Assembly (NCBI GenBank): GCA_034769895.1
Contig: CM068373.1
Coordinates: 25,382,120-25,446,119 of the forward strand
Direction: 5' to 3'
DNA: 64,000 nt
Source: Magicicada septendecula
Taxonomy: Eukaryota > Arthropoda > Insecta > Hemiptera > Cicadidae
Shown: positions 11,497 to 24,100 of the stretch, in pieces
Layout: the number at the start of each line of letters is the position of its first letter
How positions within the stretch are numbered: position 1 is the first letter of the stretch
Notes under the pieces: generated by a model
The model's database searches: none
What the model was told of the DNA's origin: nothing
What the model saw: the letters and a program-made list of their open reading frames with translations, nothing else
Made by a program: the position numbers and the translations under genes

Positions 11497-11550
11497 GTAA
11501 TTTGAGCTGGGTTACGCGTTTCAGGCCATATGACCCATCTTCAGACGTCA
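11497..11550 (-). ncRNA. hammerhead-ribozyme-like motif, left half of a divergent pair
   Basis: Minus-strand core CTGAAGA (11544-11538), a hairpin stem II, GAAA (11522-11519), then the palindrome ACGCGT as stem III and a UA cleavage dinucleotide. Only the first two stem I pairs close without a gap. Palindromic stem III is known from Penelope-like elements and retrozymes, where two ribozymes act as a dimer. Confidence 0.5.
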
Positions 11551-11555
11551 CTGTA

Positions 11556-11641
11556 ACCACTAGTCAATGGTGTGGCAGTTACGATCTGATGATGAACGGG
11601 TACGTTCGAAAGCCCTAATCGGTGTCACAGTGACTAGTGGT
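11556..11641 (+). ncRNA. hammerhead-ribozyme-like motif, right half of a divergent pair
   Basis: Consensus core CTGATGA at 11586-11592, a 5 bp stem II (GAACG/CGTTC) with one bulged U, and GAAA at 11608-11611. Outer arms ACCACTAGTCA (11556-11566) and TGACTAGTGGT (11631-11641) pair perfectly. It points away from the minus-strand motif just to its left. The stem III and cleavage site are less clear than in the best copy at 44590-44634. Confidence 0.5.
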
Positions 11642-11659
11642 GTGTGCAACAAGTGAGTG

Positions 11660-11850
11660 TAGCTTAAAACTTTTACGTTTTTACCCATAGAAAACTTTGT
11701 TTTCTGATTCGGTAGTGATTTAGTTATACTTAGTTAATTAACGGACACGTCAAGGACAACGAAATCTAAGAATTCAAGTGATGTGTCTTGTTAAGAGTTG
11801 TTAATTAAAAGCGCATGATAACCGTCAGATGTGGTGTTGAAAGCTTAGGC
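11660..11850 (+). repeat. fragment of the solo-LTR family
   Basis: Shares a run around 11742-11775 (ACGGACACGTC then GACAACGAAATC) and flanking similarity with the minus-strand LTR at 44356-45073. It is a truncated, diverged LTR piece lying directly next to the hammerhead pair. Confidence 0.5.
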
Positions 11851-11964
11851 ATACTTAATATCCCACAATGTACAGCGTCTTTCAAAATGTTTGTTTCGTG
11901 ATGAACACGGAATGAACGATTACAGCTACTGATAACGTCTGCACAAAATTCATATCCGTTTTAC

Positions 11965-12135
11965 CAGTGTTTCCACACCACGCGTGCGACATCTCGTGTG
12001 CAGCAGTGGCCACTATGTAGAACTGGTCGATTCTGGTGTTGACCTCGCTGTCGTACATTATGGCTTCTTCAGCAAACCAAATCAGTCCCCATCCTTCAAA
12101 GCCTCTATACTGCATATCTGGTACAGTCACTATGT
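11965..12135 (-). CDS. aminopeptidase N-like exon with degenerate GAMEN and HEMSH zinc motif
   Basis: A 171-base exon between an acceptor ATCACAG and a donor GTAAAA. It begins with the last two bases of an Asp codon supplied by the previous exon (KLD). It then encodes IVTVPD, RGFEGWGLI and finally HEMSHAWCGN, which holds two of the three zinc ligands and the catalytic Glu. Family consensus would be GAMENWGLI and HELAHQWFGN. The exon ends in phase 1; the following exon, with the third zinc ligand, is not seen to the left. Confidence 0.85.
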
Positions 12136-15100
12136 CTGTGATCACAAAAATTATTGAATGAAAATCAATTTTAGTCAATGAAAACATATTATTATGTATT
12201 ATATAAAAGTCTCTTACTCCTTAACTAACGCCGCCATTATTTTTTCATGAACTTAAAACAAATTAAATCCAAGTGTTTTTTATTTCAAGAGGCCGTAACA
12301 AATTTAGGTCTAAAAGTAAACTCTGGAAAACTTAAACGATAAATACAATTTAGTGGTTAAGTCTAACTTTTGCTAAACTTGTGTTGCTACCACTAATACT
12401 CACTTACACTTCCATGAGCGCTTTCAAGCCTCTCGGCTCACTTCTTCAAATGGAAAAAACCTTGTTTCCATCTGAAGATGAGCCGAGAGACTTGAAAACC
12501 CTCATGGAAGTGTAAGTTAGTATTAGTGGTAGCAACACAAGTTTAGCAAAAGTTAAACTCTGAAAAGGAACATACATGTTAACAGGCAGTTGAGTACAAG
12601 AAAGAAGAGCTTCACTAGTAATTGCAGGACAGAAATTTCAAAAGGTTGAAAAATTTTAATAGCTGGGCTCACTGGTTACTAAAGACGACATTATGACCAA
12701 ATAAATGTAAAAAAGGATATCTGCTGGAAACAGATCTTGCTTCTCCCTATAAGGATTATTTAAGTGTAAAAAAATAAGCATAGCAACCAATATTCGTCTT
12801 TATAAAACAGATCTTAAACCACTGGTCATGTATGCGTCCGAAACTTGGACAATGAGAGTGACAGAAGAAAAGTGGTTGCGCAGGTGGGAAAGAAAATTCC
12901 TCAGGAGGATGTTTGGTGCGGTGAACGTCCAAGGAACTGGAAAATACGGACGAATGCAGAAATCCATCAAGTCTATGGAGAGGCAGACATCGTCACTGAC
13001 ATAACGAAAAGTAGATTCCGGTGAGCAGGGTATGTCCAGATAATCTTGGAGACATCCACATTGAAGAAAAGTTTTACGGTGAGACGTGGTGGAAGACTAA
13101 AGAGGGGTCAGCCCAGAAACCGACGGGTAAATAATCTTGAGGACGACAGATGCGCAGGCTCGGTATAAGAAGATGGATACTATGAGCAAATGATTGAGAC
13201 TACTGGAGGCGGATTGTCCAGGAGGCCAAGGCTCTCTACGAGCTGTAGCGCCAGTTAAGAGGAAGAAAAAGTTTTGATTTTAATGAGGTTTTTTTTTAAG
13301 TGATAGATGAAACATACTGAGAATGATAATGCACGACAGCGTTAAACACTAATTCAAAATTTTTAATATATACTTAGGTTTATTACAAATCATAAGTGTA
13401 TAAAACTCGTTTAGAAATCATTTCATTTTAAAATACATGAGGTTGTATACTACTTACGAATCCTTCACATGAAAATCTTATTACGACTCTAACAAGTTAT
13501 GTTCTTTAATGTGTGCATACCTAAGTTTTTATGTACTTATGCTGTTAACAGTGTAATGACAAACTTTTTTTTACATTTTTCTACGCTTTAGACTTAATTT
13601 TATACCCAGAAACATAAAGACAATATTATTTAAAAATAAGTTTTCAACTAATTAATACAGATTTTTGTCTGAGCATAATCTTTATTTTCACTTTTTTTGG
13701 AGTAGTGTCGTCAGTAATGCTACGATTATTTGTAAACATACATAATACATTAAGAAACATCTTGTCAGTGTTTCAGTTAATCATATAGTGTTATCCTCAA
13801 AACAGAATTATATTTGTTTAAAAAAACTCTATTAATTTTAAATACATATATTTTACATTTTTGGGCGTCAAATTTAAATTATAATTTGAATTTGGCGCCA
13901 AATAAAAGAAACAAAAGCCGAAGTTGGTAGCACTGTCTGATTGTTGGAAACAAGCATTAACCTAGTCTGGTTATTCAGCACCCAGCTGTTATATGCTATT
14001 TGTTTACAACTATGAGTGAAAATGAAGTGCATCCAAGCGTGGAACAGTGTATTATTATAAAATTTCTTACAAAAGAAAATGTGAAACCGTTAGAAATTTG
14101 TGAACGACTTAAAAGACAGTTTGGTGAGGAAACATTGACAGACATAAGCATCTATAAATGGAGTAAATCTTTTAAAACGGTCGAGAACATGTAGAGAATG
14201 AACCGCACTCTCGCCGTCCGAAAACGTCGATAACAGAAGAAATGGCTGACAGGATTAACACACTTATTCAAAATGATCGTCGAATTACAGTACGGTGTAT
14301 TGCTCAATACCAGTAATATACTCAATATCAGTCTTGACAGTGTGGATAGCAGTATCAGGAATCAACTTAATTACCGGAAAATATGCACACGTTGGATTCC
14401 ACGAACACAAGCAAAGACGCCTGCAGGTGGCTCACACATTGTTGGCATGAAGAAAAGGGTGATGAATTTTTACAGTCTATTGTCACTACTAATGAAACTT
14501 GGGTACACTATTTTACCACAAAAAGCAAAAGAGCATCGATGCAGTGGCGACATCCTTCGTCTCCGAACCCGAAAAAAGCAAAAGCCACTTTTACAACAGA
14601 AAAATTATTGCTTCATGCTTTTGGGATATAAGGGGTGTTCTACAGATCGATTTCCTAACAGAGCAGCGCACTCTGTTAATGCCGAGTATTACTCAAATTT
14701 ACTGAGGAGTCCAAAAAACAGCCATTCAACACAAACGGAAGAAAGTCAACATTCCGTCTGTTTTCTACAGGGAAATGCGCGCCCTCATCTGGCCGCTTAT
14801 ACGATGGCTACAATCCGTGAATTAAAGTGGACTATTCTGCAACAGCCCTCCGCCATAGTCCGGACCTTGCACCCTGTGACTTTTATTTGTTTGGACATTT
14901 AAAGGAAGCTCTAGGGGGTAAAGCGTTTGTTCCAATGAAGAAGTCATTGAAGCTGTTCCAGAGTGGGTCCGTCAGCAGCCAAAGGAATTTTTTTTGAAGG
15001 GGTACGGGATCTACCCAAAAAATGGCGCCTGTGCATGAAAAGGTGGTAGCCTATTTCTTTATATTTCTTCTTGAATAAATAATAAATTACAATTTAAATT

Positions 15101-18100
15101 TGAATTCTCCTCGTATAATAGAATACACACAGGATTTTAATTTTTGTTCTTTTTCTACCAACTAAAATTTCAAGTTTTGCTACTGCTGCTGGTGATCAAC
15201 TTCAAGAGTTAAGCTACAATTTGCAAAGGAATCACTACAGTAAAACGAAATATTTATTTAGTGCATAGTATAAATGATGAACGTACCAAGTTTTGGTAAC
15301 TGGTAACTCATGTCGAAATATTTTCTATAAAATCTCAGAGCATTCATTGATGTTGTAAAAGCAAACTTCAACTTATCTATGACCTCTTTGCGTCCGTACA
15401 TCGTCACAGCCGTTTCATTGTGAAATTCTCTCACGCCAAGACTTTCAAAATTAATTATGAATAAGCTTAACATATAAGTTGACATTGGGGGCGTAATGTC
15501 AAATGTTACAGTTGTCAAGCCTTTGTATGGAGAATCTGGAACTGAACTCTAAATATAAACGAAACAAATTAATTTAATGTAGAATATTTATCTTAAGCAT
15601 AATGAATACCACAGGTGTTATATAGTCATTGAAAAAATTGTACAAATCGAAGAAGTATATTTTAAAATATACGAGAACTATCCAGAACGTAAGTTCAGAT
15701 ATTTAAAAAACTAAGAATATATTTACAATATTTTTTACTATTTAAAGTACACATCCTTTCCGCCTGTGGTTCGAACCATGTACTAGCAGCTTGGAGGAGT
15801 ACGAAAAATGGGGTCTGAATATCTAAAACAGAATATCTGAAAATAAGAGACATGCAAGAAGAAGTATGTGATTCTGCTAATCCATAGAATCGGAAAGTGT
15901 ACCGAATTCAAATATTTGGGAAGCATTATTTCAGAAGATGGAATAACAAGAAATGACATCAAAAATAGGATGCAACAGGAAAAAAAGGCTATTTGTTTGC
16001 TAAACTCGTTATTTTGGTCGAACAAAATGAAACTTCAAACTAAACTAACAATCTACACAACTATTGTGGAGCCCATTTTAACTTATGGCTGCAAATGCTG
16101 GCAACTTTCAGATAAAGAGAAAAAGATGATAAAAAGTGTAGAAATGGACTTCTAAGAAGAGCGTGTAATATTTATAGAATGCAACATGTTAGAAACAAAG
16201 ATTTAAGTAGAAAAACAGGGCGCGTATTTACAACAACAGAAAGAATAGAATCCAGAGAGTTGCTGTGGTATTGTCACGTAATGAGGATGGAGGAGAAGCA
16301 GTGGCTAAAGAAAGCATTGACTTACACACCACAAAACGGGAGAAGAAAAGGAAGACTGGCAACAGAATGGGGAACAGGAATTAGGAAAAGCATTAGAGAT
16401 CGAGCTATTGAAGATGATGACTGGAAGGATAGGGAGAAATGGCGATCAAAATGCAGGATCCAGCATAGATTGTATGACCCCCGCTAATAAATAGAAGTTC
16501 TAATATTAAATAAAACTAAAAATATATGTTTACATTTTTTTTATTATTTAAAGTACACATCTTAAATCTACTTTTGTATAGAGTTTCCGTCACTTTTGAA
16601 ACACTTTTTATAGAGAGGCACTAGACATTGCAGACATTTTTCGCTTGTGAGTTGAACCATGTACTAACAGTTTGTTTGACATCGTTGGCCACCAAGGAAG
16701 GATTTATCATACCTGATATGGTGATATTCGCTTGCCGTGAGGTTTGGGTTGTAAGGCAGATGATCAAATTGTTGCCAGCCAAACTTTGTGAGATGCTGCT
16801 TTGCAGCGGCCGTGTGTGTGTAGAGACATGATTCATCGTAAAATACCAGGTTAGCATCCTACGTTGCTTACTCTGGATCGGACTAAGCAAAGAAGTTTTA
16901 TCGATCTTAGTACAATTGAATTGCTCACTGGTTCTTCTCCATAAATATCGAAAATCTGACGGGTAAATTTTGAATTGTTTTAATTTCTTTTCCATTAAAG
17001 AACAGAATCACATACCTACTTTCACACTATTTTCTCGAATTTCTTCCACATTATAAACACTCCCAACAAAGCTTACGCAGAGCACTATTGATTACAAATG
17101 GCGTTGTTGGCTTGCCAGCGAATCAACAAATTGGCCGCGCATGCCCAACAGCGTGACGCCATTGATTCCGCGGCAATATTTAAAAACGGAACTTACTTTC
17201 TGGATAACCCTCGTACTTAAAAATTAGAAGAATTTTATTTCTAGTTCAAACGTAGTAGAATAAGATTGCGGGTGTTCTAAACGTGGAATTATTGAATTAT
17301 TTACAATCTAACTGTAGATAAAATAAGAGTTTTCATTGGTGCATATACTATGATGTCTAGTGGGTACTGCTTTGAAGGAGACAATATTAGCTTAGAAGAA
17401 TGTATAAATAATTTTATTTACAAAAAACTGTCGTAATTTTTTTATATCACCTCATAAATATAGTTGTAAGCTAAGCTAAAATAATTTTTCTGTGACATTT
17501 GATCAGGGAGATAACATATCCATTTCAGTTTTTTATGATTGTGCTGTATTAAATAACATACAAAATCAACTTTTTGTTTCATTATTAATTAGCAAGATAT
17601 CTTCTTTACATCATTTAGCAATGTATCTTTTTAATTTATGATTTTTTGAATATTCAAATATGTAGTTATTAAACATTTTCTGGGTTACTCAAACTTTTAA
17701 GAAATCAATGTGAAAAAATCTTTATTTAAATTATCTAATCTTGTGTTTATGATCTGTTAACACGAAAGTAAACAAAAACATAAAGGCAAGTAAACATAAG
17801 CTTACAATACAAGAAAATGGCTCATGGAGACAACAACGAACTGTATCAAATATATAAAGAGATACCAGTCTCAAAATTTGTAAGAATAAAAAGATTGCGT
17901 TAGGCCGGACATGTTATGAGAATGGAGGATGGCAGGAACCCCAAGAGGGCTTTGCTGGGTACATGGGAGTGAACGAGACCTAGAGGTAGACCGAGGAAGA
18001 GGTGGAAAGATGGCGTTGCAGAGGACGCGAGAGACATGGGGAATAAGAAACTGGAGGAGGGATGCAGTGGATAGAGTGGATTTTGGGGCGGAGATTGGTA

Positions 18101-21100
18101 AAGGCCGGGGACCGACTTAGGTTGTAGCGCCATAGGAGGAGGAAAAATAAGCTTACACAGCTAGTGTTTACATTATCACATTTTTCCAGGCTGTTAGGAC
18201 ATGGTTCAGATTCCCTATATTCACTTCCGGGTGTTGTGTTTTTACTTATGATCGAGTTTCTTTTTAAATCTAAAGGCACTTCTAAACTTTAAACTAACAT
18301 AACAGAAGATCATTTTTCATCAATAAAATTCTTGATTTTTCTAAACTTTTTCTTGTTTCTTTACAATTCCAGTGTTTTTTTTTATTACGAAGACAGTGTT
18401 ATAATTTGTTCTACTGTTAGAATCTTTTGTTGGGGGGTTAGAATGTCTGCCCACTATGACCGACAACACCTAATCTCTGTCCTCCTACTGTCCTTCATGG
18501 AGGATATTTCCCTTATTGTTGTGTAATATTGTCGTGCTACTCTAATATGGAAGGATCTTTCCTGTCTTCAAGAGTTGTTTCCACATTACAGTTTCCTTGC
18601 AAAGTCTGCTTCGGTCATCATTAGTACTCGTAATGAAATTTTGCTGGTACATAACCCGTAGGCTTACAGTGTGATACAACAAATTTTGGTATACCAATTG
18701 CTGTAATTTCCAAAGTTTACCTTCAGCAAGGTCACCGATCGATAAGACTTCAACTTCTTTTTGTCTTTGTCGGTTGCCTTCAGGAAAACCCTGAGCTCCC
18801 CGAACTTTCAGCTTTTTGAAAATACCCCGGCACAAAAATTTGTGTTGACAATTTCAATCAGTAGCAATCTGATTCTTGTTACTGTCTTTTTAACTACTAT
18901 ACCAGGTCCGGATGGTCAGGTCTTATTCCATCTACACCAGGTGCCTTGTCGCACGTTGGCGTCAGTACCGGGTCTTCTAGTTCCATGGAATGACTCTCAC
19001 CACTCTTTAGAAACTGCTGTAGGTTTGTCCTGTTGTAGACATATACATATTGTTTCCTACAAGTCAAGTAGACATCCAAGTACACAAGTGTTGTTGATCT
19101 TCATGGCAGAGAGTATGTTCACAAATGACGCTGAAGCACTCTTTGTCAACGGTGTAGATGAGTATTTCGATGGACTGACTTGACTGGTCTGAGGCGTTTC
19201 TTTAGAAGAATCAACAACATAGGCCTACCAATATTATGGTTAAAAAAAGTTGTCATAGAATTTATAAGGTTAACAATATATTTTTTCTTCATCAAATCGA
19301 TAAAATTTTATTGACTTGCTACGGAAAATCTTTTAATACCGTGTAGTTAAAATATAACAATCGAAAAGGCAACAAATGTTTTTGTTGTTCTGTTGTTTGA
19401 AAGATAACATTAAAAAAGAAATAAATAATTTTAAATAAAGGTTTTGTAAAATATATAAAAACACTTGGTACGTTTCACAGTTGTTATTAACTCTGACAGC
19501 TGTTTCGACCTCTTAAGTCATTGTCAAAGAGATGAATGAAGACTAAACACAGGAAGTAAATAAAAATTTTAAACTTATAACTTTAAAATTTTAAGCATAA
19601 TGATCACTGTTGCACACCACTATATAAAAAGTATCCTGATTCTTCATTAAACTTTTAAAATTTTAACTCCAAACTTATAAAATAAATTTCCAAAAGAACA
19701 ACATTAGTGACAGCAGAGATGCACTCTTGAAGACGTTTGCCAAGAGTATCCAGACGTGAGAAAATTATAAATAAATTCATTTTGAATGGGAAAATTCAAT
19801 TGTTGACTTTATCTAAACGAAAAAATTGCAATGGTATGGACACACGAAAGGAATGGCACAGGAAATATTGCCAAGGAGAGTTATGGAATGGAACCCATCA
19901 TGAAGAAGGGAAAAAGGAAGACCACCTATCGCCTGGATGAAGAAATTCAGATTATATTGAGGGAACGAGAAATTGAACAAAATATTTGGATGGACAACCA
20001 GCAGCGGAAAATGAGAATTCAATCACTTGTTCCGGAAAATTTGTAAACATTTTACAGCCGGAATAATAAATAATAAAAGTAATTTTGGCAGCAATATTGT
20101 AGCAGATTCTTGCTTGCATAGAATAAAGCAAGATGAATTGGACTAAGTAAGAACTATAATAAAAAATCCTTTGAATTTACGTCTTGTATGGTATATAAAT
20201 AGTAAATTCCATCAGGATATAAACATTGACAATGTAAAAACTGGGTTTTCCTCAGTATGTATCCTAAACTTAACGTATTGCATATTGGACGCAGTGTAAG
20301 CTCAACGAAGCGACATTCAGTGAATCCCAAATAAGGTTACAGGAAGTATGACAAGTAAAAGTGAATAGAGGTTTATCATAAGAATTTGCTTTTTTCATAT
20401 AAAATAAAAGAAATCAGATATAAATACAGTTATAATTATTTACAATAATAGATATTTACAATAAAAAGTGCATATCTAAAAATGCAAAAATAAGGCATTA
20501 CAGTACAGTAGTGAAGCCAGAATGCCTATATGCAAGTATTATAAGTCTAGCATTGAATTATAATTTAGACAAACTAGAAATATTGGAAAGACGAATTATT
20601 AGGAAAATATTAGAACCACGGAAAACTTCAGAAGGTTGAAAATTGAGAAGTAATGATGAAATATATGGAAGTATAGAAAATATAACAGAAACAATGAGAA
20701 AAAGAAGACTATTATCTTTTGGACATTTATATAGAATGGGCGACAATAAGTTTACAAAGCAGATTTTCAAATATCTGTGGAGGAAAAAGTCAACATAAAG
20801 TTGGATTAATGAAGTCCAAAAGGATTTACAAAATATAATATACACGCAGAAGAAGCAATTGAAAGAGAAATTTTGTCGGGCAAAAGTGTTAAAAATGGAA
20901 GGAGCTTGGTAGCAAAGAAAAACCCTGGTTGAAAGTGGACTGAAGGCAGGAAGAAGAGACATACTGAAAATATGAGATAATATTGGAGAAAAAGGAAAGA
21001 ACAAAGAATAAAGAATTGAAATTGGCATGTTGCCTTTATAATCCAGGCAAATTAGTCAAAAAAACAGCAAATGGGGGGGATAATTTATAAAGTTTTGAAA

Positions 21101-24100
21101 CTTTGGGAAAACACTAATAGGGAGTGTAGTAGTAAGAAACAGAAAAGTTCCCCCCCTCGGGGGGTCACCCTTTCCACACCAAAAAAGTCCATTTTTTACC
21201 ATTTTTTCAATTTTTACGCAAAACGGTTCGTTTTTTGAAGAGAACTATTATTACAAAAAATATTCCTCGTACAATTCTTCACAAAAAAGATCCTATGCAT
21301 GTTTTAAGTGAGACGAACCATTTTCGAGATATTGGAGTTGGAAGAGGATTAAAATTCTATTAAAGTATGATTTAGGCAACTTTTCTGGCTTAGTCAGTTA
21401 TGTAAATGAAAATAGTAAGTTAGGTACATGGAAATATTTCGTATATTTTCAACTTCATGAAATGACTAGTGGGTTCAGTATTGTAGGAAGCAGGATTATG
21501 GGACCTGTGGAGGTCGGAAAGGGGCTGGTCCCGAACAGTGGAAAGGAACAGGTCTGCCCTCCCAATCCTTTCCATTCACTCACCGCCCCACTACCTGTCT
21601 TGCTGCCGTTTCTCCTCTGTTTGCCAGTTTCCAGTTTAGTTGAGTTTATGTCGTGAACTTATGCAATTCGTGCGGGACAGTTCTGTTTTTGTAATTGTAT
21701 TTTTCAATTCGTTGTGTTTCGTCGTGTTTTTTTTTTTGCTGTGGATTGAGAACAAAATAATGTGGGACACTACCACTTGTTTTATTTGTAATGAATCTAT
21801 GTCAGAAGGAAAAACATCAAAAGTGACCAAGGGGTTGGAAACTTTGATACGTGTCAGCAAGGAAAGGAAGGATGAGGCTTATACTTTTTTACAAAATGTA
21901 GGAATGATTGAAGTGCATAAGGTATGTCGACGTGAATACATTAAGCAGCGTAATATTGAGAAACACATCAAACAGAAAGCTGAACAGGTAGATGATAGAA
22001 GTTTAAGATCGCCTTCGTCTGATACATTCAATTTCAAACAAGAATGTTTCATATGTGGTGAAAAATGTGACTTAGGGGCAGAAAGGAAAAGATTTGCAGA
22101 AAAGTCGAGGAATGTATGAAGTTCGCTCTTTAACCCTCAAAGACACACTGCTTGAGAAAGCAGAGCAACGCAATGATGACTTAGGTAGAAAGGTTGCTGA
22201 GCGCATCAACAGTGTTTTGTGTTTGGTAGCTGCAGAAGCTCGTTATCATCAAGACTCCTATGCTAAATTTGTGTCCAACCCCTCATCTGTTCGAAAAAGA
22301 GGCCGCCCCCACGACACCAAATTTGATGCTGCTTTCCAAGAATAGTGCCATTTTATAAATACATCAGAGGAATGTCAATTTTCAGTACACGATTTGATGC
22401 AGAATATTAATGAAAGTCTTCCAGAAGGGGATACAATGACCATAAAAACTCTAAAAAACAGATTGACTGAACACTACGGTGATGGAGTCCTCTTTGCCAC
22501 AATGCCAAAAAAAAAACCCCGTTGTTTGCTTTCGTGGCAGTGGTCACAAACTGTTGAACCAATGGTACAATGAACGAGCTTCCAATGAGAAAGATGAGCG
22601 AATGAGAATAGTGGAAGCAGCTGCAACTATCATCCGTGAAGATATTCAAATCACTCTTTACAGTACTACTGATTATCCAGATATCACTGCCTTGACTGAG
22701 AATGTTGAAGTTATGGTTCCTGAAACTTTACAAGAATTGTTGAAGGGTGTGGTTGCGTCAAAAAAAAGGCAGTGAACAATCCTCTTTGAGAAAATGTACA
22801 GCAATATCCCACGCAATTGTGTCAGCTACAAGACCTCGCTCGTTCATCTTCCCATTGCAACTTGGTCTCGGAGTGTACTTGTTTCGCAAAGTGGGATCCA
22901 AAAACATTGTTGAAACTGTCTCGAGTATGGGTTTCTGCTCTACCTATAGTAGTGTGGCTTTATTTGAGGCTTCTGCTGTTCAGTCCTGGAAACCAGGTAT
23001 TTCAAAGGATTCGTTTTCACAGTTCTCTTTCGATAATGCGGACTTCAACATTGCAACAATGACGGGTAAAGGTACATCCCATGCTATGGGTGGAATCAGG
23101 TGTGTGACTCCTGGTAGAGGTGTAGAAAATCAGAAAGTAACAAAACTCTCTGTCATGCCCAGCTCTAAGGAAACAGCAAGTGCCCAGAAAATCGGTGTGC
23201 TAACATTCTGAAGGCAGGATAGAGTTGGAATTGAAGAGGTTGCTCTGCGAAATGTCTACCCAGAAGGAACATTCACTAAAGCAACAGTACCCTCCAATCA
23301 TGATTTCGCTTGGATGGTGGGGAAATTTTTACAACAACCTTCCATTCCTGCAGGGCAGGGTTTCATGTAGAAAATCACATCCAGTGAACCTTATACTCAA
23401 TCACAGGTATTAGCGCTTCCATTCATCAACAACCCACCCACAGATTATAACACCATACTAACTGCCTTAACTTATGCAGTCACAGAAAATAAGAAAACCA
23501 TGCAGCAAACACTTTTCGTGACGTTTGACCAACCACTCTACATGAAAGCTAGAGATGTAGTTGCAGTGGAAACTAATGGTGAGAATGAGCTGTTTTCTAA
23601 TGTAGTCATTCGATTAGGAGGCTTTCACTTGATAATGTCTTTTCTAGGACCAATAGGCTTCCTAATGAAAGACAGCGGACTTTCTCAACTTTTGGAGACT
23701 GTGTATGCTCCTGCTTCTGTTCCCCATATGCTTTATGGCCATGCATACGCAAGAGCAATTCAGGCTCACTGCGAAACATTAAGCGCACTTTCCACCATAA
23801 TACTGGAAGAAATGCCAATCATGGAGGAGGAGAAGAACCATATTAAAGACTGCCATTCTAACTTGAGTGGAAACGCTCTATACTTCAGCGATTTGGAAAA
23901 ATACCAAGTGATAGAAAGCAGAGAAAACAATTTGTTGACACTATGGATGGTGTTAAACAAAGAGGGAAAACTTCACAGTTGTTTAAACTTCATAGTTGGG
24001 GGAGAAACAAGAGAAAAAAATAAATAAATAGAAAACGAAGTTGAAAATAAGGCCAAACTCATATGCTAATGGATTTTTAATCTTCTTCCAACTGCAATAT

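Noticed and set aside
18332-18526. 64-residue hydrophobic ORF
   Set aside because: Short, AT-driven, without homology or context.
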